DNA of 64,000 nucleotides from Dacryopinax spathularia (taxonomy: Eukaryota > Basidiomycota > Dacrymycetes > Dacrymycetales > Dacrymycetaceae). Positions 12,140 to 22,450 of this stretch are shown piece after piece (the first letter of the stretch is position 1; every line of letters begins with the position of its first letter). The translations under genes and the position numbers were made by a program. Location of the stretch: NCBI GenBank assembly GCA_037974965.1, contig JBBPFI010000004.1, positions 2,153,290-2,217,289 of the forward strand. The letters run 5' to 3'. The notes below the pieces were generated by a model. The model was given only the letters and a program-made list of their open reading frames with translations, did not search any database and was not told the origin of the DNA.

Positions 12140-13300
12140 ATGACAACCGAGAAGAAGTACCGCTATCTCACGCCGGAAGACGAGAAACACTTTCTGGAGC
12201 ATGGATGGCTGCTCGTTCCTCAGGCGATCAAGCAAGAGTATATCGACAAATGGATGGCGGATCTTTGGACGAGGATCGGCTACGATCCAAACGACAAGTC
12301 GACTTGGCATACACAGTACTTGCATTTACCGCGACACCGGGAAGTGCGAGCTGAAGAGTTCGCTCCGAAAGCTTGGGACGCGATCTGTGACCTGGTAGGC
12401 GGTGAGGACAAGCTTCATCCCTACCGGGAACGGTGGTACGGAGACCAGTTCATCTGCAACTTTGGCTCGGAAGAGCTCACCAAGCGAGAAACTCCTGAGC
12501 CTCCGCAGGAGCGGACAACTTGGCACATCGATAACGACTGGTTCAGGCAGTTCCTGGATTCGAGCGGTGTCGCCTTGACTGTGATCCACTGCTTCACGGA
12601 TATTCTGCCGCGGGGCGGAGGAACTTTCTTGGCCGAGGATGGTATTAAAGGTCAGCGTTTCCTTGCAATCTATTGCGGAAGAGCTACTGATTCGTGGGGA
12701 AAGGTGTCTGTCAATTCTTCTACGACCACCCGGAAGGGCTCGATCCGCCGGATCATAATGCTTGCTGTGCTGGAATCAAGGATTGCAAGAAGTTCACAGT
12801 CGCCGAAGCCAAAGCAGGCGACGTAATACTCCTTCACGGCCTGCTTCCACATACCAATTCGCTCAATTACCGGCATTATGCTCGGGTCATCTCCAATCCC
12901 CATGCTACCCTCAGCGAGCCGTACAACCTCAATCGGGAGGATGGCAACTACGTGAGTGGTCCCTTGCATAACCTCCAATATGCCTGACCATACTGACGGT
13001 ACTCTGAAGTCTTTGGTCGAGCAAGTCATCCTCCGCAACCTGGGTCGCGACTCGATCCCAGAATACAAGCCCACCCGAGAGCGTCTCTTCTATCGTCCGC
13101 GCACTTTCGGCTTCAAGTATGCCAAAGTTGACGAAGAGCTGCGCCGGATGATCGAAGCTGCGGAGAAGAAGGGACTCGATCGCTCCTCCGTGGACAGCAT
13201 CTTCCTACAGGGCGAGGACGTGATTAAGGAGCATTGGAGGAGGAACGGGTACGATTTGCCCATTGGGCCTAATGGATTGAACATGGTGCAACATAAGTAG
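12140..13300 (+). CDS. PhyH-family Fe(II)/2-oxoglutarate dioxygenase, paralogue 2
   Basis: Three exons (12140-12650, 12704-12951, 13010-13300) give 349 residues. The start at 12140 aligns with that of the paralogue; an in-frame upstream codon would add a non-conserved leader. WHIDNDW gives the HxD iron ligands, GLLPHT the distal His, and YARVISNPH the Arg expected to bind the 2-oxoglutarate carboxylate. The last exon carries SLVEQVILRNLGRDSIP and a C-terminal helical region shared with paralogue 1. Intron positions differ in part. Paralogue 1 keeps EDGIEGVVRYLHDRPQGI in one exon and has an intron just before PHT, while this copy has an intron after EDGIKG and another after NREDGNY. Intron turnover after an old duplication is likely. 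Substrate unknown. Confidence 0.87.
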
Positions 13301-14263
13301 TTTACTGTTCCGTTTTGTATTAGGGCGGAGCGATAGGGAGGCAGGTTTATGTTGTAACCCAGATATTCGATTTCATACTAGAACTTTTCGCTCACCTATG
13401 AGACGTCTTTCTCTTGACTGGGATCTCGCGTAACGATATTCGAAGCGCGATTGCATATGGGTGTTGCCTGTACATCGACACCTGATACGTTTGGTACAGC
13501 AGTTCTTCTTTGATCATCGTAGCAAGGAGAAAAGGCATGGAAGTATGCAACGCTGCCAACCAGAGCCACTCGACTTTCGGATCTGCCAGAGTCTCTACAG
13601 TCGGATGGTACATTCGAAGCTTTCACAGGGTATCTGTTCAATTCGGACCACGAAGCTTCAGCTACGGTGGTCCACTGGTAAATGAGGGTTCAGGCCAGAG
13701 GCAGACGCGTAACCGGCTTCATCAGTTTGCTCTCTAACAACCCGCTCGCTACTTCACCTCCGCACTTACTGTTGCATCACAAGATACGTCTGACGCGGCC
13801 GGTCCTCTCATCGGTATCGAAAGCATGTACGGGCTATGAATTGGATGATAAGGCGACGCCCGATGGGCTGGATGCGAGTGTTCATGAGGTGCGCATGCCT
13901 GCCCTCTGGTCGTACTTCAGAAGCTGATCTTCACACCTGTGACCGTCTTCCGTCAAGATAATCAAGAATACAGGGCAGAACCTCGCGACCAGCGAACAAG
14001 CCGACTTCTGCATCTGCAGCCTCTAAGCTGGACGACGGACCCGACGTGCTTTTCCGTGGTACCTACGATCGGAGTGGAAGTCTGGGCGAGTAAGCATGCA
14101 GTTATCAATACTTTCAACGAGCAAGGCAGCTGATGCCTGATAGAACCATGAGCGTACACAATCTACCTTACAAGACTCATCAATGTGATGCCTGGCTCGA
14201 TCAAGAGACACAGCGCATACCCCCTAGCCATCCGGCCTGCGCCTTGTGTAACCCATGGATCTA
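13301..14263. other. Intergenic, no gene recognised
   Basis: About 960 nt downstream of the dioxygenase and downstream of the small minus-strand gene that follows. Open frames are short and contradictory. Nothing could be supported. Confidence 0.5.
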
Positions 14264-14566
14264 TCAACGTCTACCGTATTGCCCGCCTGGCCACTGCTGT
14301 CCTCCGCCCTGCTGGTTGCCGCCGGTATTGATGCAGCCATTGCCGTACTGCGTATTACCGCCAGTGTTCTGGTAGTACGGGTTGATGACATACGTGTTGC
14401 TATTACCGCTGGAATCGAACTCAGTGCCAGGATCGCTTGGTTTGCCGTGGAGGACGTTGACTCACTTCGGCCCGACGTTGCGATATTCCCCGTTCGAGTT
14501 CGGATTGGGCGTGCCAGGCGGGTGCCGGGTGAAAGTGAAGCTACCGTCGGGAAGATAGTTGGACAT
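14264..14566 (-). CDS. Small Asn/Gly/Gln/Tyr-rich protein (YxNTGG family)
   Basis: A short gene of no known family. Exon 1 is 14566-14466 (MSNYLPDGSFTF...), exon 2 is 14435-14264, and the product is 90 residues. The joined reading crosses a GTGAGT...CCAAG segment of only 30 nt, unusually short for an intron. It is supported because a decayed copy at 38406-38843 keeps GT and AG at the same places with a 35-nt spacer. If it is not an intron, the frame stops after 34 codons. The C-terminal half is low complexity: YYQNTGGNTQYGNGCINTGG, then GGGQQWPGGQYGRR. No signal peptide or membrane segment was seen. Composition resembles prion-like or condensate-forming domains, but function is unknown. The gene and about 60 nt upstream are duplicated at 38.4 kb. 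Confidence 0.55.
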
Positions 14567-15767
14567 GTTCGTGTTTGTTACGAGGCGAGTAAGCCCTTCG
14601 TCTGGTGCAAGTGGACACAGCTGATATCATTGTTACGCCTTTAGCTCATCTGGCTCGACCATGCAAGCGCTAAGCAAGGCCTTTTATTTCCGCCCTTCAT
14701 GACACCAATTATCTAGGTCGTCGGGGAATAGGAGCTGCTATTCCGATGCGCAGCTGGCATTCGGAACTTGCGACAAACACGCTCGTGCAAACCCGATCCG
14801 GCACGATCAGACCCGGTCTGGGCAAGTCGTTCTCGAGCCCGTGAGCTGGCTCAGGGCTGCGGGTGATGCTAGCACAGCGGGAGATGGCAGCTAGTGTGGA
14901 ACCTGCAGGAGCCCTCGCCACATGAAGCACGACAACGGACAAGGTGGTGGAATGTCTTCACTAGTACCTGTCTTGACATGGTCAGACGGTGCTTGCACCC
15001 GGGACCTTTCAAACGCCGGCAAGTCCCTGAGAGAAGGGAAGCCCGTGGCTACCTATTTGGGTCCTTGGGCAATGTAGGGGACGCCATCCACCTTCTTCCC
15101 GTATGCACCCTGCTGTGTATGGTGTGTTCGTCTTCCGACATCTGTATCTTCACATTCTCACCAGTATTCTTGAAGAGTAAACCTTCCGTCTACGTCAATG
15201 GCGCAATACCAAATTCCCGCCTCTTCCTGGCCGCGTACCATCGCCTTCTGGCCCTGTCTGTATGCTGCAAAAGAAGCCGCTGCGGTGCTGCCAGGATAAG
15301 GCACGACTACCCAGCATGGCAGGAGCCGTCCTACATGCTGCTTGCCTTGGCCGCAGAGGGTTGCCGTGAAGTGTCACATGAGGAGAGGCAAGATGACGAC
15401 GGATGATCGAAGTTCCGAGCCACCGAGTCAGCGTTCTTCTCTCAGGAAGACAATCATTGGATGTCACCTTGCGGGACAGCTGTTGAATGTGTCATCCGGC
15501 CCTGGTAGTCTCTCCGGTCATGCATTCGGAAAGCAGGCTCCACAGCTCCAATCTGATGAGCGCACTAGCGAGATCGTCTCCGGTCAACAAATCTACAAAA
15601 GCCGACATCTTTGCAGGCAGTCGTAGCGCCACAACTCTGCAAACCCCTTGCAGCATCCACCAGTTCTCATCCTCTTACAGCCGCTCTAACAAGTAAGCGT
15701 ATTAGTCCAGCCTCTGGATGAGTCGTTGAACGCCATCTGACAGCTTTACCTCAAACCGCTTTCCACC
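14567..15767. other. Intergenic, no firm gene
   Basis: It contains an open frame of 170 codons at 14894-15406 that has no domain-like composition and is probably spurious. A 33-codon frame starts at ATG 15199 but has no other support. Confidence 0.4.
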
Positions 15768-16013
15768 ATGTCATCAAACAACAACGGCAATGCGCAAAAT
15801 ACCGCGGGCTATCGGCAGCCTGATTGGTGGCAAGGGAGACGGCCTGTTGGCCCGATCTGCGACTGCGCTTGGCGCCGCGCTGACGGGACTTTGGACCCCA
15901 GCTACTACTACCAGTTCTCCTCCGGCAACCAGCCGTTCGGCGCGGGCTACGTGAGCAATCAGTCGAACGGTGGCTGCATTCATCACGGCAACTACAACGG
16001 TCAGGGTCGCTGA
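15768..16013 (+). CDS. Small Asn/Gly-rich protein, possible relative of the YxNTGG family
   Basis: A single-exon frame of 81 codons with a good start context (CCACCATGT). The N-terminus is MSSNNNGNAQNTAGYRQPDWW, the middle carries a CDCAW motif, and the C-terminal half (YYYQFSSGNQPFGAGYVSNQ, then NGGCIHHGNYNGQGR) resembles the YYQNTGGN...GCINTGG block of the gene at 14264-14566. There is no signal peptide or membrane segment. The gene lies 1 kb before the copia insertion and 1.2 kb from its presumed relative. Low-complexity composition makes homology hard to prove, so membership is inference. Function unknown. Confidence 0.5.
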   Translation: MSSNNNGNAQNTAGYRQPDWWQGRRPVGPICDCAWRRADGTLDPSYYYQFSSGNQPFGAGYVSNQSNGGCIHHGNYNGQGR

Positions 16014-17049
16014 ACGAGCTGCTGTGTGTCGACAAGTGATGCTGGTGCCGGGTGCGTGGGTGATCGGGAGGAGAGCATGAGAATGCCGTTTTCTTACTTT
16101 GCCGAACTGATCCTTCTCTGAATTGTCCCTCCCTTTCGCTACTGTTCCGTAGTGTATGCATTCGAAAGCGGACCGATTTAGAGCTCTGCAATCATACGGA
16201 TGCTGGATATTCGGCATTTTTCGCTTGGCGTGCGCAGGTTGGCAGCCTCGTAGAGTTGAGAAGTCGGCAAACCCCTTCCAGTTATCTCGCTCGTCTATTG
16301 CCGACTGGCAGGCAGAAGCGTGGTGGCAACGGAGAGGGACGGTGAGCAAGCTGCTATTCGTCAACAGGCGCCGATGATGTGCGTGGAATTGAGGAGGTAT
16401 TGAGGGTGCAGTGTGGCATGACCTTCTCGTTCTGTATCGAGCGAATCATTCTCTGTGTCGTCGCTGTCTTGGTTCTTCAGCGTGTTGAGAAAGCAAACGG
16501 ATTTGCAGATGCAATGCAATCATGTGGTAATCGTGCTCAGGTTGCGGAAAAGGGAAACTATAAGCACATTCATCTGATGCTGATGTGGGCACTCAAACAA
16601 TGTCGGCTTCCGGCGGTCCATCGCGACCGGGACCTTTCGAGGTTTAGGAATCCCGCGCTGGCTATTTACGTCACGATTAGGGGACAGCACCGCATTTGTC
16701 CTTATCAGTATGCCATACTCCCGATCTTCCACGCTCTTTCTGGCATGGATCGCAAGTTTTCAACGCCGGTTCTCTAAATGTGGTAAACCAGATCCAGAGC
16801 TTCATGTTTCATGAGTCATGGGACCGGCAGACCGCACACCATTGACTAGCCGTAGTACTCTCTCGCACCAGCGGGGCGGGACGGCTGTACTGCGAACGTT
16901 GCTCTGCCACGTCATGACGAAGAAGTCTGGTCCCTCACCACATTGTGCCGATACCGCATTCGCTCTACTCTACAGATTCCGGCAGAGTGGGAGAGGCAAA
17001 TCCTACAATAGAAGGCCGGGGGGAGGGGACCGGCGGTATGAGCAGTCCG
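16014..17049. other. Intergenic left flank of the retrotransposon
   Basis: No gene was recognised. Joining this flank to the sequence after 22450 does not rebuild an open frame, so the element probably landed in non-coding DNA. Confidence 0.45.
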
Positions 17050-17054
17050 ACCTA

Positions 17055-17455
17055 TGATGCGGATATGCGCAGAAACGCGCGCACTACCCTAGCGCTTAGT
17101 CAGCGGAAGCAAATACGTGCTAAGTGCGCACCTAGAACTACATCCAATCTTTACTCTTGACATCCACCTTCTGACTGGTTGATACGTGCTCCTGCATGAG
17201 TCCCAGTTGATTATATTATCCTCAAGAGAAACCAGCAATCACTACCTACGGTAGAAACGGGCTTTGCCTGATCTATTAGTAGAGGACGTCCACGGGCACT
17301 GCCTGAGACGTCTCGACCTGGTCCCTTGCCATATTAGGCAATCCTTCCACTCTTACCACTTGTTGCCTTCACTACCTCGTCCTACCCAGAACTCACCGGC
17401 TATTCCGCACTTGACACACGCCTACGGGCACATCCATAACCCGCATCCTGCATCA
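17055..17455 (+). repeat. 5' LTR of the copia element
   Basis: 401 bp, TGATGC...GCATCA. By reading it is identical to 22045-22445. It would contain the element promoter and polyadenylation signals. Confidence 0.97.
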
Positions 17456-17469
17456 GGTTATGAGCCCTG
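17456..17469 (+). other. Primer-binding site, complementary to the tRNA-iMet anticodon arm
   Basis: GGTTATGAGCCCTG directly follows the LTR. Its reverse complement, CAGGGCTCATAACC, matches the anticodon stem-loop of fungal initiator tRNA-Met, not the tRNA 3' end. Drosophila copia is primed in this way by a 5' half of tRNA-iMet. The ATG inside this site (17460) is also the first codon of Gag-Pol. Confidence 0.75.
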
Positions 17470-20400
17470 ATCCTCTCGCCGACATGCCTTCTACCGACTT
17501 TAAAGATCTGAAGGTCAAGCAACTCCGTGACGATGGCTCGAACTGGACGACATGGAAGGACATCATGATGACGGCCTTCCAGCGCCGCAAGCTGATGCGT
17601 CACCTCAACGGCACTGCTCGACGGCCCTCAACCTACGTACTTGTAGATGGCAAATGGCGCGAACAACTGCCTGCTATCAGCCAACCTTCTGCAACTACGA
17701 CCATCAACCCCGCACAACCGGCACAAGCCTTGGGTGCCCCAAGCACGGCAGATTCGGGAGGTGCGAATGGAGAGGATGGAATAAGAGTTGAGAGGGGCCT
17801 AGGCAAAGAGTTGTCGGAAGAGGAGATGGAAAAGCTGGACGAGAAGATGGAGGACTATGAGGCGAACGAGGCAACCATCCGGGAAATCGTCTATCAGACG
17901 ATCAGCCCAACAACGCTCATCCAAGTTCGAGATGCAACAACGGCATACCAGCTCTGGCAGAAGATAACAGCAATGCATGAGAACAAGGGCTTCGACGTAC
18001 GCTCTACTCTGCACCGACGAATGATGGATCTCCGCTGTGGCAACAATCAGTCCCCACATGAGACCATTGCCGAACTTGCCAACTACCGTGACCGTCTAGC
18101 CCAAATGGGTGAAGCCATTGACGATGACACCTTCACCAACCGCATTCGCATTGCACACCCTTCCTACAGGGATGCAATACGCCAACTCGAGAACGCTATA
18201 CGCGCAGTCCAGCCAACAAACCCCAACACACGTCTCACCAGCGGGATGGTCATGTCCACCATCTATGACGAATACGACCGCCGCACCTCAGAGCAGGAAG
18301 CGGACAAGGTCCAGTCCAACGCTGCATTGGGAGCGGAAGTACGGGGCAAGGCAAAGGGCAAGGGTGGCGGAAGCCGCAAGAAAGGGGGAAAGCCCCAGTC
18401 AAAGTCAAACAAGCACTGTTCGAACTGCGACAGAGATGGGCATGTCTATGAAGACTGCTGGGCCCCTGGAGGACCCAAGGAGGATGACAACCCCTGGAAG
18501 AAGCGTCAAAAGCAGAAAGGCAAAACCGCTGCCTCTGCTGACAACAGCAACGGGTCCACCGTCAACAACAAGGCCCTCGCTATCACTGCACCGTCTCTCT
18601 ATGAAGAGCAGACAGCAGCTGCAGCCCAGACAGGCAAGCCGTACTATGGTGTGATCCTGGATTCTGGAGCCAGCATCCATATCTGCCCCGACCGCGCAAA
18701 GTTCATCACGTATGAACCTATTAAGGCGATCCCAATCACGTCAGCTGAAGGATCTTCATTTGCGGCAATCGGTCAAGGAGATGTTACACTCAGCCTTCCC
18801 ATGGGTAAAGGCAAGAGCATGCCCGTAACGCTGAAGAATGCCCTACACACACCTGGCACGGCATACAGCATGATCTCAGTGCCAACGCTTGACGCCAAAG
18901 GGTTCAAGACAGTAACTGAAGATGGCCTCTGTACGTTATACACGCCTAGACCTGAACGGGAGGTCATCGGCCGCATTCCTTTGAAGAACGGCCTCTATCG
19001 AGTGGCACCTGGTTACACCATCCAGCCCACCCGTACCGTAGCCACCATGGCCCAGCGTACTCTCACCATCATGGAGGCGCACAAGATCCTTGGCCATATT
19101 GGCATCTCCACCATCAAGGAGATGATCTCCACCGGCGCTACGCAAGGTCTCAACATAGACCTCAACTCCCCTGTCACACCTTGTGATGACTGCATGGCAT
19201 CCAAGGCTATTCGCCTGCCATTCCCAAAGACCAGCAAGCACACCCGTGCAACCCGTTGTGGTGGCAAGGTCAATGCAGACCTATGGGGACCACACTCGGT
19301 CACTTCTCTTGGAGGATCACGGTACATGCACGTACTCGTTGATTCCTACAGTCGTGAAGTATGGGTAGACTTCCTTGCCAAGAAGTCAGATGCCTTCAAG
19401 TCATACAAGAACTACGAGGCCTGGCTCATTATGCACCGCAACGAGAAGGGCATAGCCATCCTTGGCTCTGACCGCGGTGGTGAATACCTCTCAGACGTCT
19501 TCCGAGAGCATACGGCAAGCAAGGGCACTCTACGGCACCTCACTACGCATGACTCACCCCAATCCAATGGAGCGGCTGAAGTCATGAACCGTATCCTCAT
19601 CTCAGATATGCGTTGCCTGCTGAGATCAGCCCGCCTACCCAACTTCCTTTGGGCCGAAGCAATTCATCATGCAGCATATCTCCGCAACCGTACGACAACC
19701 TCCCACCTTCCCCGCGGCACTACACCATATGAGGTGGCCACCGGCAAGAAACCCAGCCTAACCGGCATGCTGCCTTTCGGCGCCAAAGTCTGGGTCAAGA
19801 ACCTCGAAGCCCACAAGACGGAATCGCGAGCCATTGAGGGCCACTTCCTTGGCTTTGACGATGAATCCAAGGGCTATCGTATCTACTGGCCAGCAAAGCG
19901 GTCAATCACTGTGGAACGGGACATCTACCCTACACGTGATGCGCTGCTGGATCCTCTGGTCGAACCCATGACGCTTGAGGGAGGGAACACGGATGATGAA
20001 GAAACGGTCAATCTGCCAGACTTCGACCAAGCAGACCGGCAGCCCCAGCACACTGCACCACCTACACCTCCAACAACGCCTCCTGAGCCACGTCTCACAG
20101 AAGAGCATGAGCTATCTCCCTTCACAACACCACCAGCCAGCACAAGAGCAAACTCGCCTGTGCAAGAACTGCCTCACCAACAAGACGATCACCTCCAACC
20201 ACCGGACAATAACCTTGGCCGCGGTAAACGTGTCCAGCATCAACCTGGTCACTACCGTCGACTTGCCACAGGTGCAGTTGCAGCACTGTCCGAAGATGCA
20301 CTGCTATCAATGCTCGCACCATCTGGCTTTGAAGTATCAACAGGGTATGAGGAATTTGCGCTCACTGCCAACTTCGGTGGCGAGCCAAATACACTCAATG

Positions 20401-22016
20401 AGGCACTGGCACAGCCTAATGGCGAAGGAGAGAAATGGCGTGAAGGCGTGAAAGCAGAGCTGGAGCAAATTGAGAAGCTCAACACGTGGACAGTTGTTGA
20501 AGCACCTCCTGGCACCAACATCGTTGGCAGTCGCTATGCACTCCGCATCAAGCGAGATGAGACTGGCAAGCCAGTCAAGTACAAGGCACGCCTGGTTGCA
20601 AGGGGCTTTACGCAAAGACACGGTGTTGACTACTATGACACATATGCACCGGTCATCAAGCCCACTACCCATCGGGTACTACTGTCTATGGGTGCAATAC
20701 GAGGAGATGCAATCACACAAGCAGACGTGAAGAACGCCTACCTCAACGCCCCTATGACTGAAGACGTCTACATGGAACTACCTCCACGCTATGAGGAGTT
20801 CAATCCAGACTTTGCGAAAGCAAGCAAGAGCCGTACTGGTAGACGACTGGTTGCAAAACTCAACAAAGGGCTCTACGGCACCAAGCAAGGTGGTCGTCTC
20901 TGGTATCAACATCTGAAGAAGACGTTCATCGCTCTCGGCTTCAAGGTCTGTGATGCAGACACTGCCGTCTTCTACAAGTTCAACAGTGGCAAGCACATCA
21001 TCGTTGGTGTTGCTACAGACGACTTCACCATTGTCTCCCCTGACAAGGCTCTCATTAGCCAGTTCATCAACGACATGAACAAAAGCTTTGAGCTAGTCAA
21101 CCTCGGCGATATTAACTGGTTGCTTGGGATCCACATAACCCGCAACATGACAGCACGCACTATAACGCTCAGTCAGAGGACATACCTGGAGGATATCATT
21201 GGACGCATGGGACTTGAGAATGCCTCACATGTCACCACGCCAATGGAACCAGGATCCGATCTCAGCTACGAGTCTGCTGCTCTATCGCCTGTGCTGCTCA
21301 ATGACACAGAGCATGCACACTACCGTTTTGGCCTTGGCGCACTTATGTATGCCGCCATTATGACAAGGCCCGATATCCAATATGCGGTAACATTCCTTTC
21401 ACAATTCTTGGAGAAGCCACATACCACGCACATGAAGGCTCTCACTCGTATATTCCGGTACCTGAAAGGCACTCTCAACCACTCTTTAATTCTTGGCAGT
21501 AATACTGGTAACGGCAATACCCTTATTGGCTACTCCGACTCAGACTGGGCCAGTCAAGCCCATCGTCATTCTATCTCTGGCTACACTTTCTTCATTGGCA
21601 ACGGCACTGTCTCCTGGAGCTCTAAGAAGCAGCCTATCATTGCGCTCTCTAGCACCGAAGCGGAGTACATCGCCCTCACGCATGCAAGCAAGGAGCTCAT
21701 CTGGCTTCGCAAGCTCATGCACGAGCTATACCCAGCCAACAAAGAAAATGTTGCCACCACACTCTTTTGCGACAACCAAGGTGCTATCGTCTTGTCCAAG
21801 GATGCAACTTACCATGCAAGGACGAAGCATATATCAGTCCGTTTTCACTACATTCGACAAATCGTTGATTCTGAAGAAGCAACTATCGTCTACTGCCATA
21901 CTGACAACATGGTTGCGGATACTCTCACCAAGTCACTGACTCGCGTCAAGTTCGAGAAGTTCAGGACAATGCTTGGAGTAAGGGAGGGCAATCTGGTAAG
22001 GCGTAGGGATGGTTAA
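17460..22016 (+). CDS. Copia Gag-Pol polyprotein
   Basis: 1518 codons in one frame, with no frameshift between gag and pol. The order is that of Ty1/copia. Gag covers about residues 1-310. A CCHC knuckle (CSNCDRDGHVYEDC) lies at about 320-333. Aspartic protease ILDSGASIHIC has its Asp at about 401. GAG-pre-integrase with ILGHIGIS follows. Integrase at about 600-760 shows ADLWG, GSDRGGEY and PQSNGAAEVMNR as the DDE residues. Reverse transcriptase at about 1009-1260 shows the copia signatures ARLVARGFTQ, QADVKNAYLNA and KLNKGLYGTKQ, with catalytic VATDDF at about 1185. RNase H at about 1357-1500 shows YSDSDWA, SSTEAEYIAL and DNQGAI. The RT active site reads ATDD where most copia elements have YVDD. 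No stop or frame break is seen, so the copy is probably competent. Confidence 0.95.
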   Translation: MSPDPLADMPSTDFKDLKVKQLRDDGSNWTTWKDIMMTAFQRRKLMRHLNGTARRPSTYVLVDGKWREQLPAISQPSATTTINPAQPAQALGAPSTADSGGANGEDGIRVERGLGKELSEEEMEKLDEKMEDYEANEATIREIVYQTISPTTLIQVRDATTAYQLWQKITAMHENKGFDVRSTLHRRMMDLRCGNNQSPHETIAELANYRDRLAQMGEAIDDDTFTNRIRIAHPSYRDAIRQLENAIRAVQPTNPNTRLTSGMVMSTIYDEYDRRTSEQEADKVQSNAALGAEVRGKAKGKGGGSRKKGGKPQSKSNKHCSNCDRDGHVYEDCWAPGGPKEDDNPWKKRQKQKGKTAASADNSNGSTVNNKALAITAPSLYEEQTAAAAQTGKPYYGVILDSGASIHICPDRAKFITYEPIKAIPITSAEGSSFAAIGQGDVTLSLPMGKGKSMPVTLKNALHTPGTAYSMISVPTLDAKGFKTVTEDGLCTLYTPRPEREVIGRIPLKNGLYRVAPGYTIQPTRTVATMAQRTLTIMEAHKILGHIGISTIKEMISTGATQGLNIDLNSPVTPCDDCMASKAIRLPFPKTSKHTRATRCGGKVNADLWGPHSVTSLGGSRYMHVLVDSYSREVWVDFLAKKSDAFKSYKNYEAWLIMHRNEKGIAILGSDRGGEYLSDVFREHTASKGTLRHLTTHDSPQSNGAAEVMNRILISDMRCLLRSARLPNFLWAEAIHHAAYLRNRTTTSHLPRGTTPYEVATGKKPSLTGMLPFGAKVWVKNLEAHKTESRAIEGHFLGFDDESKGYRIYWPAKRSITVERDIYPTRDALLDPLVEPMTLEGGNTDDEETVNLPDFDQADRQPQHTAPPTPPTTPPEPRLTEEHELSPFTTPPASTRANSPVQELPHQQDDHLQPPDNNLGRGKRVQHQPGHYRRLATGAVAALSEDALLSMLAPSGFEVSTGYEEFALTANFGGEPNTLNEALAQPNGEGEKWREGVKAELEQIEKLNTWTVVEAPPGTNIVGSRYALRIKRDETGKPVKYKARLVARGFTQRHGVDYYDTYAPVIKPTTHRVLLSMGAIRGDAITQADVKNAYLNAPMTEDVYMELPPRYEEFNPDFAKASKSRTGRRLVAKLNKGLYGTKQGGRLWYQHLKKTFIALGFKVCDADTAVFYKFNSGKHIIVGVATDDFTIVSPDKALISQFINDMNKSFELVNLGDINWLLGIHITRNMTARTITLSQRTYLEDIIGRMGLENASHVTTPMEPGSDLSYESAALSPVLLNDTEHAHYRFGLGALMYAAIMTRPDIQYAVTFLSQFLEKPHTTHMKALTRIFRYLKGTLNHSLILGSNTGNGNTLIGYSDSDWASQAHRHSISGYTFFIGNGTVSWSSKKQPIIALSSTEAEYIALTHASKELIWLRKLMHELYPANKENVATTLFCDNQGAIVLSKDATYHARTKHISVRFHYIRQIVDSEEATIVYCHTDNMVADTLTKSLTRVKFEKFRTMLGVREGNLVRRRDG

Positions 22017-22035
22017 GGCTTCGGGTAGTACGTTC

Positions 22036-22044
22036 GAGGGAGGG
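22036..22044 (+). other. Polypurine tract
   Basis: GAGGGAGGG lies immediately before the 3' LTR, the normal site for plus-strand DNA priming. Confidence 0.8.
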
Positions 22045-22445
22045 TGATGCGGATATGCGCAGAAACGCGCGCACTACCCTAGCGCTTAGTCAGCGGAAGC
22101 AAATACGTGCTAAGTGCGCACCTAGAACTACATCCAATCTTTACTCTTGACATCCACCTTCTGACTGGTTGATACGTGCTCCTGCATGAGTCCCAGTTGA
22201 TTATATTATCCTCAAGAGAAACCAGCAATCACTACCTACGGTAGAAACGGGCTTTGCCTGATCTATTAGTAGAGGACGTCCACGGGCACTGCCTGAGACG
22301 TCTCGACCTGGTCCCTTGCCATATTAGGCAATCCTTCCACTCTTACCACTTGTTGCCTTCACTACCTCGTCCTACCCAGAACTCACCGGCTATTCCGCAC
22401 TTGACACACGCCTACGGGCACATCCATAACCCGCATCCTGCATCA
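22045..22445 (+). repeat. 3' LTR of the copia element
   Basis: 401 bp, reading identical to the 5' LTR, and followed by the second ACCTA target copy. Confidence 0.97.
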
Positions 22446-22450
22446 ACCTA

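Larger units (their letters stand above)
17050..22450 (+). mobile_element. Full-length Ty1/copia LTR retrotransposon with target-site duplication
   Basis: Two 401-bp direct LTRs (17055-17455 and 22045-22445) flank one Gag-Pol frame. The element is bordered by a 5-bp direct repeat ACCTA (17050-17054 and 22446-22450), as expected for integrase-mediated insertion. The LTRs start TGATGC and end GCATCA, a 6-bp inverted repeat. Read side by side they show no difference, so insertion is recent. A primer-binding site follows the left LTR at once and a purine tract (GAGGGAGGG, 22036-22044) precedes the right LTR. Every part needed for mobility is present and unbroken. Confidence 0.97.

Noticed and set aside
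14894-15406. Open frame of 170 codons on the plus strand
   Set aside because: It has no domain-like segment, mixed composition and stops shared with overlapping frames. It is not supported by introns or neighbours.
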